This document shows, one piece after another, positions 16,527-24,724 of a stretch of DNA of 64,000 bases. This stretch comes from JAFGXT01 sp963677165. GTDB taxonomy: Bacteria > Verrucomicrobiota > Lentisphaeria > Victivallales > SZUA-371. The first letter of the stretch is position 1; every line of letters starts with the position of its first letter. The stretch is taken from the NCBI GenBank assembly GCA_963677165.2, contig CAXXSX010000002.1, forward strand, positions 3,224,001 to 3,288,000, read 5' to 3'. The notes beneath the pieces were generated by a model that was given only the letters and a program-made list of their open reading frames with translations, was not told the DNA's origin and searched no databases. The translations under genes were made by a program, and so were the position numbers.

Positions 16527-18713
16527 TTATGACAAACGATAGACTGCGGAATCGTAATTCTTAAGTGTGACAGTCAAAATGCCGGAATCCAGAGGATAAG
16601 TTTCCTCCGTGTCAAGACGAATTGCGGAGGTGTTGCCTGGCAGTTCGATTTCAGCTGTTTCCTTGTTCGAGAATGCGGCGATGAATAGATAACGGTAGCC
16701 GTCTGCACCGGTTATGCCGGTCCAGCGGATGTTGTTTTGTTGTCCACTTAACTTGAAGCTATCTTCCTGTATTTGTCCGGCTGTTATTACAAAACCCAGA
16801 TCAAACAGACAGGTTTCTGCTTCATAATCTTTGCGGTCAAGAATACATGGAGCGCAGATTTCATCGCAATAAAGATTGCCGCCGGAGGGACGGTTGCTCA
16901 ATATTTTGATCTGACGGCTTGCAGGACGGTTGATTATCAGGCTGTCTGCACCATAAAGCAGTTCGATATCCAGCTTTTTATCAATGCAGACATGTTTTGC
17001 GTTCAGATTTATTTGTTCGGCTTTTCCCGGTAAGCCGTGCAATTCCGTTGAATTATATGTTCTTGTCATACTATTAAACAGATCGTTGGGCATATTGCAG
17101 AAGAGACCTTTTACTGACTTTAACCATGTGCGGTTAATCGTTGTCGCACGTTGCATAATCAGGACAGTTGAGTCATCTGGCAGGGCGGCAAAAGCAATTT
17201 CTTCGTTTGCGGTTTCTTCATCGGCCTGACCTTCTGCTACGTGCTCCTTGCATAACCATTCAAATTTACCACAAGTATTGAAGCCGCCACTAAAAACGTG
17301 GTCAGTATGTTCCAGGATATTGGTTGTATTGCATACTGCAGTACCCTTTATTTCACCAATCAGGTTCCAGTGCCATTCCGCCATGCTTGAGTCATCGGGA
17401 GGGAGACACATTGCCATCGGTTTTTCAGCGGATTTCCAAATAAATGAAGCCATCCGGTTTGTTCCCCGCTGCATCATTGCTCCATGGTATTCGTCGTACC
17501 AGGAGGACGAAATCGGGGCTATTTCCGGAACTGCCGTTGTTTTCATATTATTAAATATCCGTCTCCAGTAAGCTCCCATAGACAGCGTAACTGCTTTGTC
17601 TCCTTCCAGGCGGTGGAAATAAAGTGGAGATACTTCTTCCAGTTCTTTCAGTCGGTCACTGAGGAAAGAGCCATCGCCATTATGGTTCATTTCCATTTCT
17701 ACCTGTTTGAGCCATCCCGCTTCAAATGCGGTGGCATCAGTATCATTCCATAAGTCTTGAGCCAGCAGCCACATTGGGATCGCGTAATCCTGGCAGTAAC
17801 AATAGCGAACCCTTGAGTCGCCGCCGATACGCCATAACCGACCATCGTCAAAGGTCAGTTTACGAATATGCTGCCAGAGTTCATGAGCATGCTGATAGAG
17901 TGCGGGTGTTAGTGTAATCCCGCGCTTTTTGCCGGAAAAATGCAGCATGGCGATATTGGACAGACAGATGACCATATAGCCGACATTCATATATGCATGA
18001 TGGTTGAGGCCATAGGTTTCGGTGAAATTTGCGCCGACAAACCATTCCGACACTTTTTTTCCGTCAATGATTTCATCTGAGTTCGCATCTGCAGGAATTG
18101 AGATTCCATTCAGTAAGAACTTCGTGCCTTTTTCGCGATATTCCGCTGCTCGGGGAGCGTCCGGATACATCATGGCGGTACGATGAAGGACCGAACCGTT
18201 CCAGATGTTGCTTTCCGGCCGGTTTTTACCGGTTGTCGCATCAATATCAGCTTCGACCGAATATTCATCCAGCATCCAGTTACTTTCTGAAATCAGCATG
18301 TTTCGGAGTGATTCGTGGTCGCCCGGTGTTAAATGTTCAGCGATGGCGTCCACTCCATGCATCATTCTTTCAACACAGAGAACGCTGATCCATGACTGTC
18401 CCCAGCTTTGGCCGTCAAAAGTGGTGTCGGGACCACTGACGTGGCTTCTCAGGGTAAATCGCAGCATTTTTAAGGCGTAATCCAGTACCTTCGCCTGTGA
18501 TATTCCTGTTTTTTCTGCATCGAAATCCGGATCGGCTGCCGCTACCGCAAACGCTCCAAAGGCTGTATTGTTCGTCTGTTGGGCCCAATGACCGCGATTA
18601 CCGGGGCCGTAGCTGGCAACTTCGGAGTTCCAGGACGGTTGATAAATTGCTTTTTCGGCATGCTTCAGCCAGCGCTGAAGCAATTCAAGATAATTTCCTG
18701 AATTAATATTCAT
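16527..18713 (-). CDS. Large cytoplasmic protein, probable (alpha/alpha)-toroid carbohydrate enzyme
   Basis: A 728-residue protein without a signal peptide. The N-terminal two thirds are rich in Trp, His and Tyr, with repeating helical blocks: YGPGNRGHWAQQTNN, SNWMLDEYSVEAD, TETYGLNHHAYMNVGYM and RIGGDSRVRYCYCQDYA. The C-terminal third looks beta-rich. This build (helical toroid followed by beta-sandwich) and the NHHAYMN motif recall heparinase/alginate-lyase-like polysaccharide lyases and related glycosidases; I do not recognise the exact family. It shares the locus with a PocR/AraC regulator and a second large carbohydrate-type protein, which fits a role in sugar-polymer breakdown. Function is inferred from context and fold impression only. 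Confidence 0.5.
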   Translation of the reverse strand: MNINSGNYLELLQRWLKHAEKAIYQPSWNSEVASYGPGNRGHWAQQTNNTAFGAFAVAAADPDFDAEKTGISQAKVLDYALKMLRFTLRSHVSGPDTTFDGQSWGQSWISVLCVERMMHGVDAIAEHLTPGDHESLRNMLISESNWMLDEYSVEADIDATTGKNRPESNIWNGSVLHRTAMMYPDAPRAAEYREKGTKFLLNGISIPADANSDEIIDGKKVSEWFVGANFTETYGLNHHAYMNVGYMVICLSNIAMLHFSGKKRGITLTPALYQHAHELWQHIRKLTFDDGRLWRIGGDSRVRYCYCQDYAIPMWLLAQDLWNDTDATAFEAGWLKQVEMEMNHNGDGSFLSDRLKELEEVSPLYFHRLEGDKAVTLSMGAYWRRIFNNMKTTAVPEIAPISSSWYDEYHGAMMQRGTNRMASFIWKSAEKPMAMCLPPDDSSMAEWHWNLIGEIKGTAVCNTTNILEHTDHVFSGGFNTCGKFEWLCKEHVAEGQADEETANEEIAFAALPDDSTVLIMQRATTINRTWLKSVKGLFCNMPNDLFNSMTRTYNSTELHGLPGKAEQINLNAKHVCIDKKLDIELLYGADSLIINRPASRQIKILSNRPSGGNLYCDEICAPCILDRKDYEAETCLFDLGFVITAGQIQEDSFKLSGQQNNIRWTGITGADGYRYLFIAAFSNKETAEIELPGNTSAIRLDTEETYPLDSGILTVTLKNYDSAVYRLS

Positions 18714-18852
18714 TACTTCAATATCCTTATATAATATCAGTTCTGAACACTTACATTATAGATGATATTTTTATTTTTATTAACTTCTTTGAATAAAAAA
18801 TCATCAAGATTTTCATATTTACGACTGAAAATCTGTAAGCATTCTTAAAATT

Positions 18853-19596
18853 TTATCGAACGGGGCTCCATATACTGTAATTATTAATTGGTGCGTCAGA
18901 GTCGCTATAGTCTGCAACGGTCAGCTTATTCATATCCACTTTGGTGGCATGTCCGTCAATAAACAGAACATTTGCGCCTCTATGTCGGTTGTACGGCAGG
19001 AAATCAGCCCATAATGATTTTTCCGGAACGGCAAGATAATATCCCTGACAGGCGCTGTAGGAGGGTCTATATGAATCAACCAGTACAAGCATGCCGGAAG
19101 GACTTTTTATTTTGTTCAATTTACAGGAGTAAACACCTCCTGAGGCGTTTACTTCGGAAAACGGATCTTTTTTTCCGACTTTTGTGAATCCTAATCCGAG
19201 AATATTGTAGCCGTAACTGATTTTTCTGCTGTCACCACTGGTTCCCTCCCAGTCGTCCACATTCCGTTTTACATCGGAAGGACAATAAAAAATCTTTTTG
19301 GGTAAGTCGTGATCTTCATTCAGGTGTTCTTCCCAGTATCCATAGGCACTGTTGGCGATTGGAAAACGTCCATTGTTGGAATCAACATAAAACATCATTG
19401 CTTGTCCCAGCTGTTTTTCCTGAGATAAGCAGTTTATAGCTTTCGCTTTGTTGCGGGCACTGTTCAATGTCGGGAGCAGAATTCCTGCTAATATAGCGAT
19501 GATTGCTATCACTACCAAGAGTTCGATGAGTGTGAAATCATTTTTTGTCTGTTTGGGCATGTTATAACTATTGGGTCTCTGTTCGTTTCTATTCAT
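18853..19596 (-). CDS. Type II pseudopilin-like protein (DUF1559-like)
   Basis: A 247-residue protein with a prepilin leader: a short polar stretch, then FTLIELLVVIAIIAILAG, in which the processed Phe is about residue 21 and the conserved Glu is at +5. Downstream are ARNKAKAINCLSQEKQLGQA and, near the end, an HRGANVLFIDGHA block like the H-x9-DG region of the DUF1559 family. Such proteins are very numerous in Lentisphaerota and Planctomycetota and are thought to be secreted or surface pilin-like proteins. A second in-frame ATG at 19560 would give a shorter leader (MPKQTKND). It is divergent from the AraC-type regulator. Confidence 0.85.
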   Translation of the reverse strand: MNRNEQRPNSYNMPKQTKNDFTLIELLVVIAIIAILAGILLPTLNSARNKAKAINCLSQEKQLGQAMMFYVDSNNGRFPIANSAYGYWEEHLNEDHDLPKKIFYCPSDVKRNVDDWEGTSGDSRKISYGYNILGLGFTKVGKKDPFSEVNASGGVYSCKLNKIKSPSGMLVLVDSYRPSYSACQGYYLAVPEKSLWADFLPYNRHRGANVLFIDGHATKVDMNKLTVADYSDSDAPINNYSIWSPVR

Positions 19597-19763
19597 TTTT
19601 TACAATTCTCCCTTTTGGTATATTCCTGTCTGCCCCAATGCTGTTTTTTTATTGTAACAGGTATATTTTATTGCGAAAAGCTGTTAAAATAAATGGCTAA
19701 AATCCCTTTTTTGTTGTATAATTATCTTGTTTTCAGGAATAATTAACAATAAAAGGTGTCCTG

Positions 19764-20612
19764 ATGCGGTTGGAATCGGCGATAGCGGCTTTTGAAAAGG
19801 TGCAGGGAGTCAGTGTGACAATTATCGATAACCAAGGGATTTTTCATACTCCTGCCGGTTTGGCTGTTTTTAGTTACTGGCGTCAGTCCCATAAGAAAAA
19901 TGAAATGTGTGCGAGGGGATTTTGCGACAAAAGATGTATTGATCACTGCCGGTATAAAATGAATCGTATTTTTGAACATGATCATAGCCCTCGGATTGAA
20001 ACCTGTTGGAAAGGTGTTACCGAGCTGGTTACTCCGCTTTACCGGGGAGATAAACATCTCGGGATGTTTTATGCTGGAACCTGGCGTTTTCCTGATTCTT
20101 TCCCTCCTGATGAGCTTGGCGGAAAATTTCAAACGGATTTTATGGCACTGCCGGTTCTGACTGATGGCACTGCGGATAATCTCCTGCAGGTTATTGAGGT
20201 TTTTGCGAAGGGAGTTATGTCTGAACTGGAGCAGATCATGGAATTGGTTGTTCCTCGTTCTGAGCGTGCAGAAGTGATTGCTTCATATATTCGTGATAAT
20301 GCGACTGTCGGAATTACTCTTGGCGATCTGGCCGGAAGCCTTGAGCTTTCTCGTTCCAGAACCAGTTTTCTCCTTAAGAAATATTTTGATTCAACATTTT
20401 CCGATTTAATTCATCGCGAGAGAATTAATCGGGCCCGAACTCTTCTTGTCGGGAACGATGATACGGTAGCAGAGATATCACATCGACTGGGATATACCGA
20501 TGAATATCATTTTAATAAAGTTTTTCGCCGTATTGCCGGTATGCCGCCGGGCAAGTTCAGAAAGAAATATCGGAAAGATGTTCCTGAGAGATTTATTACG
20601 CCGGAAGATTGA
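19764..20612 (+). CDS. PocR-sensor AraC-family transcription regulator
   Basis: A 282-residue regulator. The N-terminal part (about 1-165) looks like a PocR sensory domain: GVSVTIIDNQGIFHTP, a cysteine-rich CARGFCDKRCIDHC block and the YRGDKHLGMFYAGTW segment. The C-terminal part (about 180-275) is an AraC helix-turn-helix pair: LGDLAGSLELSRSRTSFLLK and DDTVAEISHRLGYTDEYHFN, then FRRIAGMPPGKFRKKY. PocR domains bind small hydrocarbon-type ligands, and the cysteine cluster may bind metal. It is divergent from the pseudopilin gene and upstream of two carbohydrate/oxidoreductase-type genes, so it probably controls this locus. Confidence 0.85.
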   Translation: MRLESAIAAFEKVQGVSVTIIDNQGIFHTPAGLAVFSYWRQSHKKNEMCARGFCDKRCIDHCRYKMNRIFEHDHSPRIETCWKGVTELVTPLYRGDKHLGMFYAGTWRFPDSFPPDELGGKFQTDFMALPVLTDGTADNLLQVIEVFAKGVMSELEQIMELVVPRSERAEVIASYIRDNATVGITLGDLAGSLELSRSRTSFLLKKYFDSTFSDLIHRERINRARTLLVGNDDTVAEISHRLGYTDEYHFNKVFRRIAGMPPGKFRKKYRKDVPERFITPED

Positions 20613-20665
20613 AAAAAAGCTACTCAATGATAATTTAATTTTTATGCTGGTAAATCTGCAGTGAC

Positions 20666-21961
20666 ATGAAATTAAATTCGCGAATACTATTGAATTTTAT
20701 CATTGGTAATAACTTTATGAGAACGAATTGTAACCGTGAGATGGTTGACAGGCTGAAGGAGATTTCAGATCAGGTAAATCGGAATCTCTCGACCCGTTTT
20801 TTCGGCATTGATAATGTAATGTATGATTATGCCGGACTGGAAGGAGAAGTGTGTCTTCCTACGCCAGAAGAATGCAGAATGAATAAACCCAATGCACTGG
20901 GGTGGTGGTCTCCTATTGAGAATGGTGCCTTTTTTAATGGTGTTTATCTTCTGGGACAACTTGAGCGTTATCGCCGTGAGAAGAATCAGTCTGTTGTCGA
21001 TAGAATCCATCGTCTGGTTAAGGGACTTTTTCATCTTCAGGACGTGGCTTCCGTTCCGGGGTTCATTGCTCGGGGAACTGGAGTTGATGGGCAATGCCAT
21101 TATCCTGCGTCATCTAACGACCAGGTAATTCCTTGGCTTCTCGGCCTGTGGAAGTACTGCGAAACTGACATTCCTTCGGAAGCAGAGAAGAGGGAATGCC
21201 GAAATCGTATGTTACAACAACTGGAAGCTTTACGGGATAATAATTGGGTTATTCCCGGTGATATTCCTGGTTTTGATCGAGGAAGTATGCTTCGGGAAGA
21301 TAATGAACTGGAGCGGGGACTTTCAGCTGTACATATTGTTTTCTGCACAAAACTTTTGTCGAACCTCAACGGAGATGACAGTTTATACAAGCATTTTATT
21401 TATGAAACGATGAAAGATGGTAAGCTTCGAAATGAGGTGCTTGCTTATGGATTTCCAAACTTTATGGCTTCACATGGCTGGTTTACCTGTAACAGTATGT
21501 ATCCGTTACGCGAACTCTGTAAAATAGAAGAGGACCAGAGGCTGGTCCGGCAGTTTACGGAAGGGATGAGGACGACAGCAAAGGCTGCGGCAGGGGCCAT
21601 TCAATGCTATAAGCTCTATGACCGTAATATTGACTATGCCTTTATTCCTGACTGGCGAGTTATGCTGGGTGAATGGAAGGAACAAAAATCATCCTCCGAA
21701 GCGGCTGTGGTAGCTGCTCCTGAATCGGCGATATGGAATAAGGTATGTCCGGCAATCTGTATTGAGAAAAAGTCATTAATGCATTCGATTTGTTCAGCAT
21801 GGTTGGTTATGATTGCGGGTGATAAAAAACTGAAAGAACAGTATTTGCCGGAAATGATTGAAGCTATTTGCTGGTTCGACTATGATAAACTTCATTATTC
21901 GGCATTTTTTTATGTTGAAAACTTAATCCAGGAAATCCTTACATATATTGAAAATGAGTAG
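20666..21961 (+). CDS. Unrecognised cytoplasmic protein, possibly helical-toroid enzyme
   Basis: A 431-residue protein with no signal peptide. It is rich in Trp, Asn and aromatic residues, with PNALGWWSPIENGAFFNGVY, IARGTGVDGQCHYPASSND, NWVIPGDIPGFDRG and ASHGWFTCNSMYPLREL. The run of helical segments punctuated by conserved-looking aromatic loops resembles six-hairpin glycosidase folds, but I cannot name a family. Two starts are possible: ATG at 20666, or ATG at 20717, which removes a 17-residue hydrophobic tip. It follows the AraC regulator by 53 bp and overlaps the FAD oxidoreductase gene by 8 bp, so the two are probably coupled. Confidence 0.5.
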   Translation: MKLNSRILLNFIIGNNFMRTNCNREMVDRLKEISDQVNRNLSTRFFGIDNVMYDYAGLEGEVCLPTPEECRMNKPNALGWWSPIENGAFFNGVYLLGQLERYRREKNQSVVDRIHRLVKGLFHLQDVASVPGFIARGTGVDGQCHYPASSNDQVIPWLLGLWKYCETDIPSEAEKRECRNRMLQQLEALRDNNWVIPGDIPGFDRGSMLREDNELERGLSAVHIVFCTKLLSNLNGDDSLYKHFIYETMKDGKLRNEVLAYGFPNFMASHGWFTCNSMYPLRELCKIEEDQRLVRQFTEGMRTTAKAAAGAIQCYKLYDRNIDYAFIPDWRVMLGEWKEQKSSSEAAVVAAPESAIWNKVCPAICIEKKSLMHSICSAWLVMIAGDKKLKEQYLPEMIEAICWFDYDKLHYSAFFYVENLIQEILTYIENE

Positions 21962-23513
21962 TAAAACTGCGATTATAATTGGAGCTGGTCCTGCCGGCTT
22001 GACCGCTGCTTTTAAACTGGCGAAGGAAACAGATATCCATCCGATTGTGTTGGAATCTTCGTCTGAAATTGGGGGCTTGTCCTGTACTGTAAACTACAAA
22101 GGTAACCGGCTTGATCTTGGCGGACATCGTTTTTTTTCGAAAAACGATAATGTAATGGATTTCTGGAAAGAAATTATGCCGGTGCAGGGGATGCCGGCAT
22201 ACGATGATAAAATTCTAGGTACCGTTAAAACGCTGATGAAAGGTGGTCCTGATCCGGAGATTTCAGACCGGGTTATGCTGGTGCGGCGGCGAGTTTCCAG
22301 GATTCTATATTTGCGCAAATTTTTCCAGTATCCTATCAGTATGAAGCCGGAAACATTTATCAATTTGGGGTTGGTGCGTACGGTTAAAGGCGGCTTGGGG
22401 TATCTTCATGCTGTATTTTTTAAACGTCGGGAAGTCTCCCTTAAAGATTTTATGATTAATCGTTTCGGACGTCCTTTATATGAGATGTTCTTTGAAAAAT
22501 ATACGGAAAAAGTATGGGGACGTAATCCCGACAATATTTCTGCTTCATGGGGGGCTCAGCGTATAAAGGGGCTTTCTCTAGCAAAAACTCTTACCCGGAT
22601 TTTGGGGAAGTTGATTGGGTCAGATAATAAAAAGGTTGAAACCTCGTTAATTGATGAATTCATTTATCCTAAACTGGGACCGGGGCAGCTTTGGAGTGTA
22701 TTGGCTGATGATATTAGAAAGCTCGGAGGTGAAATTGTTTTAAATGCCGAAGTTGTCAGTATTAAGAATTCGGATGGGCGGATTAATAGTGTTTCCGCTT
22801 CGATAAACGGAAAACTGAGAGAATTCACAGGTGATTATTTCCTTTCATCCATGCCGGTAAAAGATTTGGTTTGCGGTTTTGATGGAGAACCGGTTCCTGC
22901 TGAAATTTCGAAACATGCGGCAGAATTACCATATCGCGATTTCATTACCGTAGGAATGCTGGTGAAAAAACTGGAGCTGGTCAATCATACCAAGCTGAAG
23001 ACTATTGGAGATATTGTTCCTGATTGCTGGATGTATATTCAGGAAGATGATGTGAGGATTGGGCGGCTTCAGGTCTTTAATAACTGGTCGCCATATATGG
23101 TCGCCGACCTGAATAATACAGTCTGGCTGGGGCTGGAATATTTTTGCAACGAAAATGATAAACTCTGGTCAATGAACGATGAAGAATTTATTGATATGGC
23201 GAAAGGCGAATTGGTGAAGATCGGAATAATCTCCCCGGAAGACGTTCTCGACGCGGTTAGAATTAAAGTAAAAAAAGCATATCCGGCTTATTTTGATTCA
23301 TATCAGCACTTTGGAGTGATTCGTTCATATCTTGACACCTGGTCCAATCTTTACTGTATTGGCCGTAATGGACAGCATCGGTACAACAATATGGACCACT
23401 CAATGTTGTCGGCAATGGAAGCGGTAAAATGTATTCGGGGCGAATCCGATAAAACTGCAGTCTGGGCGGTAAACGCCGAAGAAGAATATCACGAAAAAAA
23501 ATCCTCGAAATAA
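21954..23513 (+). CDS. FAD-dependent oxidoreductase (UDP-galactopyranose mutase/protoporphyrinogen oxidase-like)
   Basis: A 519-residue flavoprotein. The N-terminus is a Rossmann FAD site, AIIIGAGPAGLTAAFKL, then SSEIGGLSC and LDLGGHRFFSK. FEKYTEKVWGRNPDNIS in the middle and CIGRNGQHRYNNMDHSM near the end are typical of a group of UDP-galactopyranose-mutase-like and amine-oxidase-like proteins often found with glycan genes. A TTG 6 bp upstream is also open, but the ATG at 21954 is preferred. The substrate is unknown; a sugar-nucleotide role is only inferred. A hairpin overlaps the 3' end of the gene. Confidence 0.75.
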   Translation: MSSKTAIIIGAGPAGLTAAFKLAKETDIHPIVLESSSEIGGLSCTVNYKGNRLDLGGHRFFSKNDNVMDFWKEIMPVQGMPAYDDKILGTVKTLMKGGPDPEISDRVMLVRRRVSRILYLRKFFQYPISMKPETFINLGLVRTVKGGLGYLHAVFFKRREVSLKDFMINRFGRPLYEMFFEKYTEKVWGRNPDNISASWGAQRIKGLSLAKTLTRILGKLIGSDNKKVETSLIDEFIYPKLGPGQLWSVLADDIRKLGGEIVLNAEVVSIKNSDGRINSVSASINGKLREFTGDYFLSSMPVKDLVCGFDGEPVPAEISKHAAELPYRDFITVGMLVKKLELVNHTKLKTIGDIVPDCWMYIQEDDVRIGRLQVFNNWSPYMVADLNNTVWLGLEYFCNENDKLWSMNDEEFIDMAKGELVKIGIISPEDVLDAVRIKVKKAYPAYFDSYQHFGVIRSYLDTWSNLYCIGRNGQHRYNNMDHSMLSAMEAVKCIRGESDKTAVWAVNAEEEYHEKKSSK

Positions 23514-23531
23514 GTTATTATTTCGAGGATT
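23500..23531 (-). terminator. Strong intrinsic terminator, shared by convergent genes
   Basis: A perfect 14-bp inverted repeat with a 4-nt loop. Read leftward it is followed directly by eight T residues, so it is a textbook intrinsic terminator for the leftward gene ending at 23545. Its left arm lies in the last codons of the rightward oxidoreductase gene and includes that gene's stop codon. Confidence 0.85.
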
Positions 23532-23544
23532 GTAAGTCAACTTT

Positions 23545-24708
23545 TTACTTTGCCGAAGCCGGTTTTGGGGAAGCAATATTGGCTTTGTAATATTCGATCA
23601 GTTCTTTTAGGTTGATCTTATAGTACGGTTCATTGCATGCAACAGTATTCTTGCCCGCATCGGCAAAATACATTGAGCCGGATTCCGGGAGGAATATTGC
23701 ATTATGCAGGTTTGACCTCATTGCTACCGGACGCTTGATTATATCAATCATTACTTTTGCGTCAATTTTGCCATAATGTTTTTTCAAGCGATCTGAAATA
23801 TAATTTGCGCGTTTTCCGCCGGAAATATATACAGTGTCTTTGGGTACAAATGGCAGGCGTGGATTTTGTTCTCCAGGTTTGATGATTCTGATCGGTTTTC
23901 CGCCGATGGCTTCTACTCCAACCATATTTTTGTTTTTATCGGAAATAATATAGTAATAATCGCAGGTCAGCGGGGTGCTTTTCATCAGGGCGAGAGCTTC
24001 CTCAACCGTAGAACATTCTTCCATGACCCGTCGCATCATAAAGTTCATTGGAAGCCCGTCCCATTTGCCGAAACCACGTCCTCCCATTTCTCCCATGGCA
24101 AGACCTTTTTCGTTCATCGCGGTAACCGTTCCGATAAATCCGGCAAAACTTACGCTGACCCAGGCATTATGCTTCTTCGGCATGAACACCATTAAGGTTG
24201 CCAGTTTTTGAAGATTGATGTCGCGCATGTAATCCAGAACCCTGGCGTGAATGATCTGTCCATTGAGTGACGCTTTGTCGCGGACAGCAATTCCGCTGCA
24301 ATGAAACATCTCGGGGAAGAAATTTATATGCAGACCATCCTTTTCTGTAATACCGGCCTTTTTCGACATGGCGTCACATTCAGTGATGAAACGTTTTGGC
24401 GTGTATGGTGCTGTACGTTTTAAGACTTCCTGAATTTTTGTAAAAAACCAATCATCTTTGGAGACTAGATATCCGGCAGAAACCAGAAATATAATATCAG
24501 TCATCTGCTTAATTTGTTTTTTCATCAGTTCGCCATGAGCCGCTCCCATTTCCTCTGGAGAACCGGACATGAACAATATCTGTTTTCTATTTTGAAGCAA
24601 GCACAGCATGCCTTTGCCGTTGGAAGCGCGTTCCAGTACTCGTAAATTACCGGCAAAAAGTGATATACCGGTGATTGTGATAATTAGTAGTAAAAATGTT
24701 TTTTTCAT
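23545..24708 (-). CDS. Exported C45-like Ntn hydrolase / acyltransferase
   Basis: A 387-residue protein with a signal peptide (about 1-20, cleaved near LFAGN). The family entry motif is SGSPEEMGAAHGEL (about 48-61). FHCSGIAVRD with Cys137 is the probable catalytic nucleophile of the acyl-CoA:6-aminopenicillanate acyltransferase-like (C45) group. VTAMNEKGLAMGEMGG follows. These enzymes are N-terminal nucleophile amidases or acyltransferases, and several members hydrolyse amides or lipids. Here the nucleophile would be exposed by autoproteolysis after export. It lies 16 bp downstream of the alpha/beta hydrolase gene and shares its terminator-bounded operon. Confidence 0.72.
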   Translation of the reverse strand: MKKTFLLLIITITGISLFAGNLRVLERASNGKGMLCLLQNRKQILFMSGSPEEMGAAHGELMKKQIKQMTDIIFLVSAGYLVSKDDWFFTKIQEVLKRTAPYTPKRFITECDAMSKKAGITEKDGLHINFFPEMFHCSGIAVRDKASLNGQIIHARVLDYMRDINLQKLATLMVFMPKKHNAWVSVSFAGFIGTVTAMNEKGLAMGEMGGRGFGKWDGLPMNFMMRRVMEECSTVEEALALMKSTPLTCDYYYIISDKNKNMVGVEAIGGKPIRIIKPGEQNPRLPFVPKDTVYISGGKRANYISDRLKKHYGKIDAKVMIDIIKRPVAMRSNLHNAIFLPESGSMYFADAGKNTVACNEPYYKINLKELIEYYKANIASPKPASAK

Positions 24709-24724
24709 TTATATACCCCTGAAA

